A stretch of DNA of 64,000 nucleotides, taken from Streptomyces abikoensis. GTDB lineage: Bacteria > Actinomycetota > Actinomycetes > Streptomycetales > Streptomycetaceae. How positions within the stretch are numbered: position 1 is the stretch's first letter; each line of letters begins with the position of its first letter. The position numbers and the translations under genes were made by a program. This document shows positions 40,721-49,612 of the stretch, in pieces. Location of the stretch: contig NZ_BMRT01000001.1 in the NCBI RefSeq assembly GCF_014648775.1, forward strand, positions 1,178,001 through 1,242,000, read 5' to 3'. Under the pieces are notes generated by a model. It had not been told where the DNA came from. It saw only the letters and a program-made list of their open reading frames with translations, and ran no database searches.

Positions 40721-40838
40721 GCAGGGCGAGGACGTTGACGAAGGCGGTCAGGAGCGCGGCGCGGTCGGCGGGGGTGGTGTCGGTGCGGGACAGGATCGCG
40801 GCGAACGCTGTGATGAGGGTGAGCAGTTCGAGGGTCAT
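40710..40838 (-). CDS. Possible small hydrophobic protein divergent from the NACHT gene (42 aa)
   Basis: ATG 40838 to TAG 40710, overlapping the chelatase end by 11 bases. MTLELLTLITAFAAILSRTD begins a protein with two leucine/alanine-rich segments (the second is AALLTAFVNVLALLTR). It might be a small membrane-active protein paired with the XRE-NACHT gene, whose start is only 57 bases away. The ribosome site is weak, and coding status is uncertain. Confidence 0.3.
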   Translation of the reverse strand: MTLELLTLITAFAAILSRTDTTPADRAALLTAFVNVLALLTR

Positions 40839-40895
40839 GGGCTGAACTTCCGCGATTCCGCGTTCGTCGGCGTTCGCGCGTATGAAGATGAACGG

Positions 40896-43682
40896 ATGGG
40901 TGCGGATTCGGGGGCGCTGGGGGAACTGGCCGCGCGATTGCGCCGGTTGCGGTTCGAGCGCGGCCTGACGCATGTGGCGCTGGAGCGACGGGCGGGGCTC
41001 GGGCACACGACCGTCAGCCAGACCCTCAACGGGCGGAAGGTGCCGACGGAGGGCACGGTGGTGGCCCTCGCCAAGGCCCTGGGCGCCGACCCGGGCCCGC
41101 TGCTGGTGCTGCGGGAGAGAGCGGCGGAGGAGATCGTCGAGGCCGCTGTCCGGGCGGATGACATCCCGTTCGAAGAACGGTACTGCCGCTACGTCGTCGA
41201 GCGGCACAGCGATCTCACCGTCGTCGGCCTCGATCTGCGGGGATCCCATGCGGCGAGCTGGCCGCTGGAGCCCGCCTACGTCAGCCTGGAACTGACGAGC
41301 AGGCGCGACGGCTCCCTCACCGTCGTCGAACGTGCCGAGAAGGCCCTGGCCGGGCAGCAGCGAGCGCTGATCCGCGGGCTCGCGGGCAGCGGCAAGACCA
41401 CGCTCGTCCAATGGCTTGCCGTCACCTCCGCCCGGCGTGGGAGCATCCCCTTCGTCATCCCCCTGCGCAGGCTCGACCTCAAGAGCGCCCCACCCGCTCC
41501 GGACCGTTTCCTGGAAGCCATCAGGTGCCCGCTCGCCCCGGCGCAGCCGCCGGACTGGGCGGACCGGGTCCTCAAGAGCGGGCGGGGGCTGTTGCTCGTC
41601 GACGGCATCGACGAGGTGCCCGCCCATCGGCGCGAAGAGACGAAGGAGTGGCTCCGCGACCTGATCGCGGCCTACCCCCGTGCGAGTTTCCTGGTCACCA
41701 CGCGGCCGACAGCCGTACCCGAACGGTGGCTCGAAGTGGCGGGGTTCGCGGAGCTGACCGTACGGCCGATGAACCGGAAGGACGTCCTCGTCTTCGCCAC
41801 GCGGTGGCACACGGCGGCCCGTACCGAGCCCGAACTCGAAGAGCGCTTCAAGGATGCCGTAAGGGCCCAGCGGCCCCTGGCCCAGTTGGCGACGACCCCG
41901 CTGATGTGCGCCCTGCTGTGCGCGCTCCACCGCGACCGCCGGGGCCGTCTGCCCCGGAGCCGGATGGAACTGTACGAGGCGGCGCTGGCCATGCTGCTGA
42001 GCCGGAGGGACGACGAGCGGGGCATCGAGGCACCCGAGGGGATCAGCCTCACACAGCACGAGGCGGTCCAGCTGCTGCAACGGCTGGCGTACTGGCTCAT
42101 CCGCAACAGCCAGGCGGAGATGGAGGAGAGGACCGCCCTGGCCGTTCTCGAAGACGTTCTTCCCGCCATGCCGACCGTCGCGGGGCAGGGCGACGCCCGG
42201 CGGGTCCTCACCCACCTGGTCTCCCGGTGCGGGCTGCTGCGCAGACCGACGGCGGACACCATCGACTTCGTCCACCGCACGTTCCAGGACTACCTCGGCG
42301 CGAAGGCCGCCGTGGAGGGGCACGACCTCGGACTGCTGGTGCGGAACGCCCACGACGACCAGTGGGAGGACGTCGTCCGGATGGCCGTGGCCCACGCGCG
42401 GCCGGCGGAGCGGGCGACGCTGCTGCGCCAGCTCATGGCACGCGGCGATCAGGCCGCCGATCACCGGACGCGGCTGCACCTGCTCGCCATGGCCTGCCTG
42501 GAGCAGGCCACGGAGCTGGACCCGGAGGTGCGGGCGAAGGTGGAGCAGCGGGCGGCGGAGCTGGTGCCGCCAAGGCGCTATGCCGAGGCCAATAAACTGG
42601 CCATGGTGGGGCCGGTGATCCTCGATCTGCTGCCAGGTCCGCAGGGGCTGCCGGAGAAGGAGGCGGAAGCTGTCGTCCGCACGGCGGCGGACGTCGGCGG
42701 GGACGCCGCTCTCGCCTTGCTCAAGCGGTATCGCGGCTGTCGCGCCCCGCGCGTCATCAGCACACTGTCGGCGAGCTGGGACTCGTTCGACACCGAGGAG
42801 TTCGCGGAAGAGATCCTCAACCATCTGCCGGCCGAGTGCCCCGTCACCGTCCGCAGCCGCGCTGCTCTGGAACTCGTGCCAGACCTCCCGCAGCAGTCGG
42901 ATATCCGCTTCTTCGGAGAATTCTCCGCAGAAGAAATCCTGGCGGCGGTCGCTCCGGACCGGTTGACGAGCATCAGCTTGTCCGCCAACCAGCGGCTGAA
43001 CGATGTGGCCTTCCTCCGGTGCCTGCCGAGGCTGCGCAGGCTCTCCCTGGTCAGGTGCTCCGAGATCACCGACTTGTCGCCGCTCGACGGGCTGCCGCTC
43101 ACCACGCTGCTGATCCACGACACTCGCCCGCACGACCTGCGTCGCGTGGCCGAGCTGCCGGAGCTGGAGGAGCTGAACCTCGACCTCCCCGTGCGCCGGT
43201 CGCACACCTCGTCGCTGCCCGCCATGCCCAAATTGCGGAGGCTCTACGTATGGCAGCGGAAAGCGTCACGATCCCTGACGGGACTGGAGGCGTTCGACGG
43301 GCTGGAATATCTCTCCATCAACGCCCCCAGATTCCCTGATGGGGATCGCGAAGAGCTCACGCGTCTCCCACGACTGACTCGCTTGGTGATCGTCGAGCAG
43401 GACATGTTCCGGCTCGCCATGGGTCCCGTACTCCCCCAGGTACGGGAACTCACGCTCGTACGTCCCTCGCACCCTGTCGACCTGACACCCGTGGGCAAGG
43501 TCTTCCCGGGCCTCCGGCTGCTCAGGCTCTCCTGCCACTGGTCGCATCAAACGGTCGTCGACCTGAGCACCCTCGCCACCATCGACCACCCCGACGTCGT
43601 CATCGCGGAGGCCAAAGACGTCCTGAACCTGGACCTCTTCCCGCCCGGCAAGGTCACCGTCGTCCCCGGCCCCCGCTATTAA
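40896..43682 (+). CDS. XRE-NACHT-LRR protein (bacterial NLR-like)
   Basis: 928 residues from ATG 40896. Residues 8-65 are an XRE-type helix-turn-helix (LEERAGLGHTTVSQ-like stretch: VALERRAGLGHTTVSQTLNG). A NACHT NTPase follows with Walker A GLAGSGKTT at 161-169, Walker B LLLVDGIDE at 232-240, the sensor-like LVTTRPTA near 266-273, and the winged-helix/C-terminal NACHT part LATTPLMCALLCALHRDRRG and FVHRTFQDYLGAKAA. From about residue 690 to 890 there are leucine-rich repeats (SISLSANQRLNDVAFLRCLP; LRRLSLVRCSEITDLSPLDG; LEELNLDLP). NACHT proteins in bacteria include antiphage NLR-like proteins. Here the effector slot is a DNA-binding domain, so it could be a transcription regulator triggered by a ligand sensed by the LRR. 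Lower GC in the 3' part than the surrounding genes suggests an acquired gene. Confidence 0.9.
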   Translation: MGADSGALGELAARLRRLRFERGLTHVALERRAGLGHTTVSQTLNGRKVPTEGTVVALAKALGADPGPLLVLRERAAEEIVEAAVRADDIPFEERYCRYVVERHSDLTVVGLDLRGSHAASWPLEPAYVSLELTSRRDGSLTVVERAEKALAGQQRALIRGLAGSGKTTLVQWLAVTSARRGSIPFVIPLRRLDLKSAPPAPDRFLEAIRCPLAPAQPPDWADRVLKSGRGLLLVDGIDEVPAHRREETKEWLRDLIAAYPRASFLVTTRPTAVPERWLEVAGFAELTVRPMNRKDVLVFATRWHTAARTEPELEERFKDAVRAQRPLAQLATTPLMCALLCALHRDRRGRLPRSRMELYEAALAMLLSRRDDERGIEAPEGISLTQHEAVQLLQRLAYWLIRNSQAEMEERTALAVLEDVLPAMPTVAGQGDARRVLTHLVSRCGLLRRPTADTIDFVHRTFQDYLGAKAAVEGHDLGLLVRNAHDDQWEDVVRMAVAHARPAERATLLRQLMARGDQAADHRTRLHLLAMACLEQATELDPEVRAKVEQRAAELVPPRRYAEANKLAMVGPVILDLLPGPQGLPEKEAEAVVRTAADVGGDAALALLKRYRGCRAPRVISTLSASWDSFDTEEFAEEILNHLPAECPVTVRSRAALELVPDLPQQSDIRFFGEFSAEEILAAVAPDRLTSISLSANQRLNDVAFLRCLPRLRRLSLVRCSEITDLSPLDGLPLTTLLIHDTRPHDLRRVAELPELEELNLDLPVRRSHTSSLPAMPKLRRLYVWQRKASRSLTGLEAFDGLEYLSINAPRFPDGDREELTRLPRLTRLVIVEQDMFRLAMGPVLPQVRELTLVRPSHPVDLTPVGKVFPGLRLLRLSCHWSHQTVVDLSTLATIDHPDVVIAEAKDVLNLDLFPPGKVTVVPGPRY

Positions 43683-44311
43683 CCCTCCACCGCCGTCCCC
43701 ACCCCCAGCGCCACCAGCACCCCGCCCGTGGTCCGCTCAAGGTTGCGGTGTACCCGGGGCCGGCGGAGCCAGCCCAGCAAGCGGGTGGCGCCCGCCGCCA
43801 CCAACAGCAGCCAGACGCCCGCGACCGCCGCGTCGACCGCGCCGAACAGCAGCGTCGTGCCCAGCGCCGATCCCCCGCCCTCCGGGAGGAACTGCGGCAC
43901 GACGGCCACGAAGAAGACCCCCACCTTGGGGTTGAGCAGACAGCTCAGCAGCCCCTGACGGAACGCCTCGCCCGCCGCCGGAGCCCGCCCGCCCTCGTCC
44001 GGCACCTCCACCGCCGCGGCGCCCGCCCGCCGCTGGGCCCACAGCACCTGCGCCCCCAGAAAGACGAGGTACGCCGCCCCCGCCAGCCTGACGGCCGTGA
44101 AGGCCGCGTCCCAGCGCTGGAGCGCCGCCGCCAGGCCGAGGGCGGCGGCGATGCCCCAGGCGAGGGAGCCGGCCGCCGCGCCGAGCGCGGTCGCGCTGCC
44201 CGTGCGGCGGCCGCCGCGCAGGCAGTTGCGCAGCACGAGCAGGGTGTCCGGGCCCGGGGCCATGGCCACCAGCAGGGAGAAGAGGGCGAAGCCGAGTATC
44301 GCGGCGGTCAT
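43679..44311 (-). CDS. LysE/RhtB family amino-acid exporter
   Basis: 210 residues from ATG 44311 (AGAGGAG upstream). Family start segment FSLLVAMAPGPDTLLVLRNC, then six hydrophobic helices and LLSCLLNPKVGVFFVAVVPQ, which match LysE/RhtB exporters. Substrate unknown. Its TAA stop overlaps the TAA of the convergent NACHT gene in a shared TTAA, leaving no spacer. Confidence 0.9.
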   Translation of the reverse strand: MTAAILGFALFSLLVAMAPGPDTLLVLRNCLRGGRRTGSATALGAAAGSLAWGIAAALGLAAALQRWDAAFTAVRLAGAAYLVFLGAQVLWAQRRAGAAAVEVPDEGGRAPAAGEAFRQGLLSCLLNPKVGVFFVAVVPQFLPEGGGSALGTTLLFGAVDAAVAGVWLLLVAAGATRLLGWLRRPRVHRNLERTTGGVLVALGVGTAVEG

Positions 44312-44370
44312 GGGCGAAAGCTCCTCTCGCAAGATCACGCAGAACGTGGGGGGAGCTTATCGAGACGGCC

Positions 44371-44398
44371 GCCGTGCCCCGTGGGGGTTGGGCACGGC
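44371..44398. promoter_or_regulatory. Inverted repeat in the divergent lysE/phosphotransferase gap
   Basis: GCCGTGCCC pairs with GGGCACGGC around a ten-base loop, in the 209 bases between divergent starts. It could be an operator. No further evidence. Confidence 0.35.
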
Positions 44399-44520
44399 AG
44401 CCGATGGGACGCGACCGTACCAGGGGTTACGTGATCGGCCGAACTCCGGCGTGTCCGGATACCACCGCCCATGAGGGAGACTGGCGGCATCCTGGAGAGC
44501 GGATAAGCGGAAGGAACGGC

Positions 44521-45387
44521 GTGGCATTCACCGAACAGCGGGCACGGGAACTCCTCGCGGAGGCGGGCACCCCGCTCCCGGCGGCCGGCGCCGAGTTGCT
44601 GGCCCTCGGCGAGAACGCGGTGTTCGCCGCGGACGGTCTCGTCGCGAAGGTGGGCCGGGACGCGTCCCTCGTGGAGCGCGCCACCCGTGAGCTGCGGATC
44701 GCCGCCTGGCTCGCGGAGGCGGGCGTGCCGGCGGTGCGGGCGGCGGAGCCCGAGGTGCTGGTGGCCGACGGGCATCCCGTGACGCTCTGGCACCGGCTCC
44801 CGGCGGCGGAGCGCCCTGCCGGTCCCGCCGATCTGGCCGGGCTCCTCCGGCAGGTGCACGCTCTCCCCGAGCCCGGGTTCGGGCTGCCGCGGCGCGATCT
44901 GCTGGGCGGCGTCGAGCGGTGGCTGCGGCTGGCCGGGACGGCGATCGACCCGGCCGACGCCGATTATCTGCGCGAGCGCCGCGACGGCTTCGCCGCCGCG
45001 GCCGCCGCCCTCACCCCGCACCTGACGCCGGGGGCGATCCACGGCGACGCCCTGCCGCGCAATGTCCACATCGGGCCCGACGGTCCCGTACTCGTCGACC
45101 TGGAGACCTTCGCCTCGGACCTGCGCGAGCACGACCTGGTGGTGATGGCCCTCAGCAAGGACCGGTACGGGCTGGACCCGGACGCCTATCACTCCTTCGT
45201 CCACGCCTACGGCTGGGACGTCCGGGAGTGGGAGGGCTGCGCCGTGCTGCGCGGGGCCCGGGAGACGGCGAGCTGCGCCTGGGTGGCCCAGCACGCGCCG
45301 GGCAATCCGGCCGCCCTCGCGGAGTTCCGCCGCCGGGTCGCCTCCCTCCGCGACAACGACCCGGCGGTGCGCTGGTATCCCTTCTGA
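44521..45387 (+). CDS. Phosphotransferase of the aminoglycoside/choline kinase fold
   Basis: 288 residues from GTG 44521, chosen for GGAAGGAACGGC. The kinase-like fold shows the catalytic loop GAIHGDALPRNVHIG (H-G-D-x2-x-R-N) and the metal-binding VLVDLETF, the APH family's D-loop. The N-terminal lobe has ELLALGENAVFAAD and a lysine in LVAKVGRD. The substrate is not predictable; aminoglycoside resistance is not implied. Its end is 26 bases from the convergent metalloprotease stop. Confidence 0.85.
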   Translation: MAFTEQRARELLAEAGTPLPAAGAELLALGENAVFAADGLVAKVGRDASLVERATRELRIAAWLAEAGVPAVRAAEPEVLVADGHPVTLWHRLPAAERPAGPADLAGLLRQVHALPEPGFGLPRRDLLGGVERWLRLAGTAIDPADADYLRERRDGFAAAAAALTPHLTPGAIHGDALPRNVHIGPDGPVLVDLETFASDLREHDLVVMALSKDRYGLDPDAYHSFVHAYGWDVREWEGCAVLRGARETASCAWVAQHAPGNPAALAEFRRRVASLRDNDPAVRWYPF

Positions 45388-45413
45388 CCGGCCGTCCTTT
45401 TCGGTTGGCGCGG

Positions 45414-46352
45414 CTACGCGCTGAGGAACGAGGAGCGAGGTCCGTCGAGGGTGGCGTTCATGCGGGCCAGCTGGCCCTCCGTGAACATGAACATGGCCGC
45501 GTCGTCGACGTAGTCCATGTAGTTCATGAACATGTCGCCATCGGGTGCGTTCTTGCACGTGACGCGGGGGAAGTTCGGCTTGCCGAAGTTGGGCCCGCCC
45601 TGGTTGGGGGTGTCGGCCACGAAGTCGGTGCCGTTGCAGGCCGTGCCGTCGTCGCCCCAGATGTGGAAGAGGTTCAGCCAGTGGCCCACTTCATGGGTCG
45701 CGGTGCGGCCCAGGTTGAAGGGTGCCGTCGCGGTCCCGGTGGTGCCGAACGCGGAGTGGAGGATGACCACGCCGTCGGTGGCGGCCGGTCCGCCGGGGAA
45801 CTGCGCGTACCCGAGCAGCCCGCCGCCCAGTTCACAGGACCACAGGTTGAGGTAGCGGTCGGTGGGCCACGGGTCCTGGCCGCCGGTCGCCGTCGACTTC
45901 ACGGCGTCGTCGGTGCCGAAACTCGCGGTCGCGGTCTGGGTGCGGGTGATGCCGTTGGTCGGCGCCCCGGACGGGTCGGTGGTGGCCAGCTGGAACTCGA
46001 TGTCGCAGTCGGCCACCCGTGCCTGCCAGACGGCCGGGACGCCGGAGACGTCCGCATTGGTCTTGCGGTAGTCCCGGTTGAGGGCCTCGATCTGGCTGGC
46101 GACCTGTGCGTCGTCGATGTTCTGCGCGCCGTTCTGGTGCACGACGTGGACGACGACCGGGATGAGGGTCACTCCGGAACGCGTGGTCCGCTCGTGCCCC
46201 TTCTCGTAGGCGAAGGCCTTGTTCTCGAGGTCCGCACGCGCCCCCGCGTACGGAGCGTGTTCCGTGAGCAGTCTGCGGTGGACTTCCATGGTCCCGCACA
46301 GCAGGCTCTCGGGTGACCTCTCGGATGTGGCGTTCTGCCGGTTCTCGGGCAT
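45414..46352 (-). CDS. M43 family zinc metalloprotease
   Basis: 312 residues from ATG 46352 (AGAGGAGG upstream). The zinc site [18 protein letters not shown] contains HExxHxxxxxH, and the Met-turn is NYMDYVDD, diagnostic of metzincins of the cytophagalysin/pappalysin-like M43 group. No signal peptide is visible ([20 protein letters not shown]), which is unusual because relatives are secreted. Four later cysteines may form disulfides. Its role is unknown. Confidence 0.87.
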   Translation of the reverse strand: MPENRQNATSERSPESLLCGTMEVHRRLLTEHAPYAGARADLENKAFAYEKGHERTTRSGVTLIPVVVHVVHQNGAQNIDDAQVASQIEALNRDYRKTNADVSGVPAVWQARVADCDIEFQLATTDPSGAPTNGITRTQTATASFGTDDAVKSTATGGQDPWPTDRYLNLWSCELGGGLLGYAQFPGGPAATDGVVILHSAFGTTGTATAPFNLGRTATHEVGHWLNLFHIWGDDGTACNGTDFVADTPNQGGPNFGKPNFPRVTCKNAPDGDMFMNYMDYVDDAAMFMFTEGQLARMNATLDGPRSSFLSA

Positions 46353-46416
46353 GCGGCACCTCCTCTGACCGCCGTCAGACGCGGCGAGTTACGGGAGAGA
46401 GTCGGGCCCGATGGCG

Positions 46417-46435
46417 TCTACGGTAGACCCGTAGA
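46417..46435. promoter_or_regulatory. Inverted repeat upstream of the metalloprotease gene
   Basis: TCTACGG-tagac-CCGTAGA, perfect seven-base arms, 65 bases upstream of the protease start and divergent from the gene at 46540. A candidate operator. Confidence 0.35.
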
Positions 46436-46539
46436 ACGTGGAAAGAGACGGATATACCGGAATTCAATTCCAACCGTATGTCAACCTTCCGGATCCCGCC
46501 ATTCAGGTGAATCCGGGTGATTGCTGAGGTGTTTGAGGA

Positions 46540-46854
46540 ATGAACGAGCCACCCCCGGCTCTCTTCCGGAGCTGGATCCATTCCCGCGAAGAGGACTCTG
46601 CCGACATCTCCGTCTACCGGCCCGCCGACCATCCCTTCCCGCCCTCGCGAGGGCGGGAAGGGATGGAGTTCGCCGCCGACGGAACCTTCGTCGACCACCC
46701 CATCGGGCGCGGTGACGCCCCCGATTCCGTGCCCGGCGTCTGGCAGACCAAGGACGGCGTCCGGCTGACGATCTCCTTCCCGGCGGCCGGGCGGCCCGGA
46801 CGGGAGCTGGAGATCGTCTCCTGCGACGAGAGCGCGCTCAGGGTACGGGGCTAG
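46540..46854 (+). CDS. Small protein of unknown function
   Basis: 104 residues from ATG 46540, with GAGG well placed. It contains YRPADHPFPPSRGREGMEFA and VWQTKDGVRLTISFPAAG, reminiscent of small beta-rich lipocalin-like proteins. A 38-base perfect palindrome lies within its coding sequence. It is followed after 17 bases by the phosphoesterase gene, so it may be in the same operon. Family name not known to me. Confidence 0.7.
   Translation: MNEPPPALFRSWIHSREEDSADISVYRPADHPFPPSRGREGMEFAADGTFVDHPIGRGDAPDSVPGVWQTKDGVRLTISFPAAGRPGRELEIVSCDESALRVRG
46629..46666. repeat. 38-base perfect palindrome in a coding region
   Basis: Nineteen-base arms with no spacer; each arm begins CCATCCCTTCCCGCC. It encodes the HPFPPSRGREGM segment. 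Such a long unbroken palindrome is improbable by chance and would form a stable hairpin in mRNA. Confidence 0.9.
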
Positions 46855-46871
46855 GGGCCGGGGTCGGGTTC

Positions 46872-47381
46872 ATGCGGTTGCTCCTGACGTCCGACACCCA
46901 CCTGCCCACCCGGGCCCGGAAGGTGCCGCCACCCCTTCTGGAGGCGATGGACCGGGCCGACGTCGTCCTCCACGCCGGGGACTGGACCGACATCGCGACC
47001 CTGGAGCTGTTCACCGCCCGCGCCCGCCGTCTCATCGCCGTCCACGGCAACAACGACGGCCCCGATCTGCGCGCCCGGCTGCCCGAGATCGCCCACGCCG
47101 AGCTCGGCGGACTGCGCTTCACGATCGTCCACGAGACGGGCCCGGCGCGCGGCCGCGAGGAACGCTGCGCCGAACGTTTTCCGGCCACCGACGTGCTGGT
47201 CTTCGGCCACAGCCACATCCCCTGGGACACCACCGCCCCCGGCGGCCTGCGCCTGCTGAACCCCGGCTCGCCCACCGACCGGCGCCGGCAGCCCTACCGC
47301 ACGTACATGACCGCTCGTGCGGACGGCGGCGAGCTCACCGAAGTGACGCTGCACCGCATCGAGGCGGCGGAGGCGAAATAG
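46872..47381 (+). CDS. Metallophosphoesterase (YfcE/MJ0936 family)
   Basis: 169 residues from ATG 46872. All five metal-site blocks are in order: SDTHLP, HAGDWTD, VHGNNDG, TIVHETG and GHSHIP, then LLNPGSPTDRR. These small calcineurin-like phosphodiesterases hydrolyse phosphodiesters in vitro; physiological substrates are unclear. Confidence 0.92.
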   Translation: MRLLLTSDTHLPTRARKVPPPLLEAMDRADVVLHAGDWTDIATLELFTARARRLIAVHGNNDGPDLRARLPEIAHAELGGLRFTIVHETGPARGREERCAERFPATDVLVFGHSHIPWDTTAPGGLRLLNPGSPTDRRRQPYRTYMTARADGGELTEVTLHRIEAAEAK

Positions 47382-47506
47382 GGACCGCGGTCGAGGGAGG
47401 GACCGCCGTTTCGTCGGCACCGCATGTGTGACCGGCGCCCGGGTACCCGGGGGGCCCGCCGCATCCGCGTAGTGGGTGCGCGCTCATGACCACGGAGGTG
47501 GCCGAT

Positions 47507-47707
47507 ATGGCTCGGCAGCAGCCCAGGAAGACGTCCGGGGACCCTTACGGGCGGGCACGCGACGGGAAGCCTTCCGGGCGCCGCAAGGCCGTTCCCCGGG
47601 ACATGCAGGACCAGCAGGCGGGCACCGAGAACGTCAAGAACCTCGGCGAGCGGACCGGCGGTACGGGCGGCTCCGGGGAACCGCGGACGGACGAGCCCCC
47701 GGACTGA
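47507..47707 (+). CDS. Small hydrophilic protein of unknown function
   Basis: 66 residues from ATG 47507, chosen for GGAGGTG seven bases upstream; an earlier ATG at 47486 has no such site. Charged and Gly-rich (RQQPRKTSGDPYGRARDGKP; NLGERTGGTGGSGEP), probably disordered. A palindrome CCCGGGTACCCGGG lies upstream at 47438-47451. Function unknown. Confidence 0.55.
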   Translation: MARQQPRKTSGDPYGRARDGKPSGRRKAVPRDMQDQQAGTENVKNLGERTGGTGGSGEPRTDEPPD

Positions 47708-47758
47708 ACACCGGGCTGAACCCTGGACTCAACCCCGGCGCAGCCGGCGCCCGACCGC

Positions 47759-48637
47759 TCAAGAGGTGGGGCCGGACCAGTAGGCGTACGGCAACCGCTT
47801 CCCATCGGGGCTGAACTCGACCTCGGCCTTGCCGGCCGCGTCGGACGGCAGCGAGAAGGCGTACTTGCCGACGGCTTCCTTGCCGGGCAGGACGTAGCCG
47901 GTGATGACCTTCTGGCGTCCGCTTCCGTCGATCACCAGCTCCGTGGAGGCCCCGTTGGCGTCGTTGACGTTGGGCAGCCCCGACTCGACCGCGATCCGCT
48001 CCGTGCCGGTGTTGACGACGGTGACCGTCACCTGCACGGCCTTGTTCCCCTCCGCGTGGCCGAACACGGGCTCACGCGGCTCGAACGGCTGCGGCTTGGC
48101 CACCGTGACCTTCAGACCGTTCTCGAACGTGTACGACTGACCGAACGACAGGTGCCTGGCCCTCTCCTCCGCCTTCTCCTTCTCTTCCTCGGCGGCGGCC
48201 GCCGCCTTCGCCCGCTCGGCCTTCGCACGGCCGTCGTCGGCGACCTCCTTCGCCACCACCACGAAGAACACGCCGACGCCGGCCGATATCAGGAGACCGG
48301 CCGCGCCCGTGATCACCCCGGCCAGCGCCATCGCCTTATTGGTCGCCAGGCCCCTGCGCGCGTAGCCGAGTCCGACGAAGCCGAAGACCACCGCCAGCAG
48401 GGCCGGCAGCCAGGACAGCCAGAACAGGATGACCGTCAGGCCGAGGACCACGCCGGTGATACCGAGGACCAGGGCCGTGATGCCCATGCCGTTGTTGCGC
48501 GCCTGGGGCACGGGTATCGGGTACGGCGGCCAGTACGCCGGGGCGGGTTCCGCCGGGCGGGGGCCCCACGGCTCCTGGCCGGCCGACGGCGCCTGGTCCA
48601 CAGGATTCCGGTCGCCGGGCGGAGTGGGCATGCTCAT
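47759..48637 (-). CDS. DUF4352-type membrane protein
   Basis: 292 residues from ATG 48637 (GAAGGACC upstream). A Pro-rich cytoplasmic N-terminus is followed by three hydrophobic helices (DUF4190-like: GITALVLGITGVVLGLTVIL; ALLAVVFGFVGLGYARRG; VITGAAGLLISAGVGVFFVV), a charged Lys/Glu/Ala linker and an extracytoplasmic beta domain (YTFENGLKVTVAKPQPFEPR; VQVTVTVVNTGTERIAV), as in DUF4352. Probably an envelope protein; function unknown. Confidence 0.83.
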   Translation of the reverse strand: MSMPTPPGDRNPVDQAPSAGQEPWGPRPAEPAPAYWPPYPIPVPQARNNGMGITALVLGITGVVLGLTVILFWLSWLPALLAVVFGFVGLGYARRGLATNKAMALAGVITGAAGLLISAGVGVFFVVVAKEVADDGRAKAERAKAAAAAEEEKEKAEERARHLSFGQSYTFENGLKVTVAKPQPFEPREPVFGHAEGNKAVQVTVTVVNTGTERIAVESGLPNVNDANGASTELVIDGSGRQKVITGYVLPGKEAVGKYAFSLPSDAAGKAEVEFSPDGKRLPYAYWSGPTS

Positions 48638-48748
48638 GCAAGGTCCTTCAGGCAGGTCGAATCGGCGGATCAACGACATTACCAGCCGGTTTTACCGTTT
48701 CCTTACCTATAAGGGGGCGACTGGGCCCGGCCCCTACAAGGGGGCGGC

Positions 48749-49483
48749 TCAGCGCAGCGGCCACGTTCCCTCCACCACCGCCTCCGGATTCCCCTGCCGC
48801 CGCAGCCACTTCTGATAGTCGGCCGCCCACTCCCCGTACCACCGCGTCTGATCGCGGTGCAGCTCCCACAGGTCGGCCGCCGCGATGTGCGCGTACCGCC
48901 CGGCTATCGCGCGCGCCACGCGCACGGCCGCCAGGGCGTCCGCGCCCGCCTCGTGCGCCCCGTCGAGCACGACCCCGTACTCCCGGCAGGCGGCGGCCAG
49001 CGTGCGCCGGCCCTTGCGGAAGCGGTCGACGGCACGGTCGATGGTGAGGGGATCGACGACCGGGCCCACGACCGCCGGCGCGCCCGCACCGTCCCCGCCC
49101 AGCCGCTCGGCGCCCAGCCGCTCGGTCAGCGACCGCAGGCCGTACCGCTCCAGCTCGGCCGAGAGCAGGCTCAGGTCGAAGGCCGCGTTGTACGCGATGA
49201 CCGGCACGCCCATCGACCAGTGGCCGGCCAGGGCGGTGGCCACCTCCTCCGCCACCTCGCGCGCGGGCCGCCCGCAGTCGGCGGCCCGCTCGGTCGTGAT
49301 GCCGTGGATCGCCGTGGCCTCGGCCGGTATCGGCGTGCCCGGGTCGGCCAGCCAGAGCCGGCTCGCGACGACCTCGCCGCCCTTGGTCTCCACGACCGCC
49401 GCGGTGACGATCCGGGCCGTCGACGGGTCGGTGCCCGTCGTCTCCAGATCGAAGCCGACCAGACGCTCCTCGTGCCAGGCCAT
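48749..49483 (-). CDS. DnaQ-like 3'-5' exonuclease
   Basis: 244 residues from ATG 49483 (AGGGGGG upstream). DEDD motifs: FDLETTGTDPSTARIVTAAV (Exo I), VIAYNAAFDLSLL (Exo II) and AHEAGADALAAVRVARAI (Exo III). It has the size of stand-alone epsilon-like exonucleases. A long Trp-rich C-terminal tail (LHRDQTRWYGEWAADYQKWL) follows. It may act in proofreading, repair or RNA turnover. Confidence 0.9.
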   Translation of the reverse strand: MAWHEERLVGFDLETTGTDPSTARIVTAAVVETKGGEVVASRLWLADPGTPIPAEATAIHGITTERAADCGRPAREVAEEVATALAGHWSMGVPVIAYNAAFDLSLLSAELERYGLRSLTERLGAERLGGDGAGAPAVVGPVVDPLTIDRAVDRFRKGRRTLAAACREYGVVLDGAHEAGADALAAVRVARAIAGRYAHIAAADLWELHRDQTRWYGEWAADYQKWLRRQGNPEAVVEGTWPLR

Positions 49484-49612
49484 CGCGGTCCCCCCTGTCG
49501 GTAGTGCTTCCCCCGTCTGGTCCCCAGCGTCGCACGGCCCACTGACAACGGGCCGCGACCCTGGAACCAGGCGCCGCGAGAGAGGCTGTGAGAGACACCG
49601 TGAGGGATCCGC

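Noticed and set aside
44521..45387. Aminoglycoside resistance gene
   Set aside because: The fold is shared with many kinases of other substrates; there is no evidence for antibiotic specificity.
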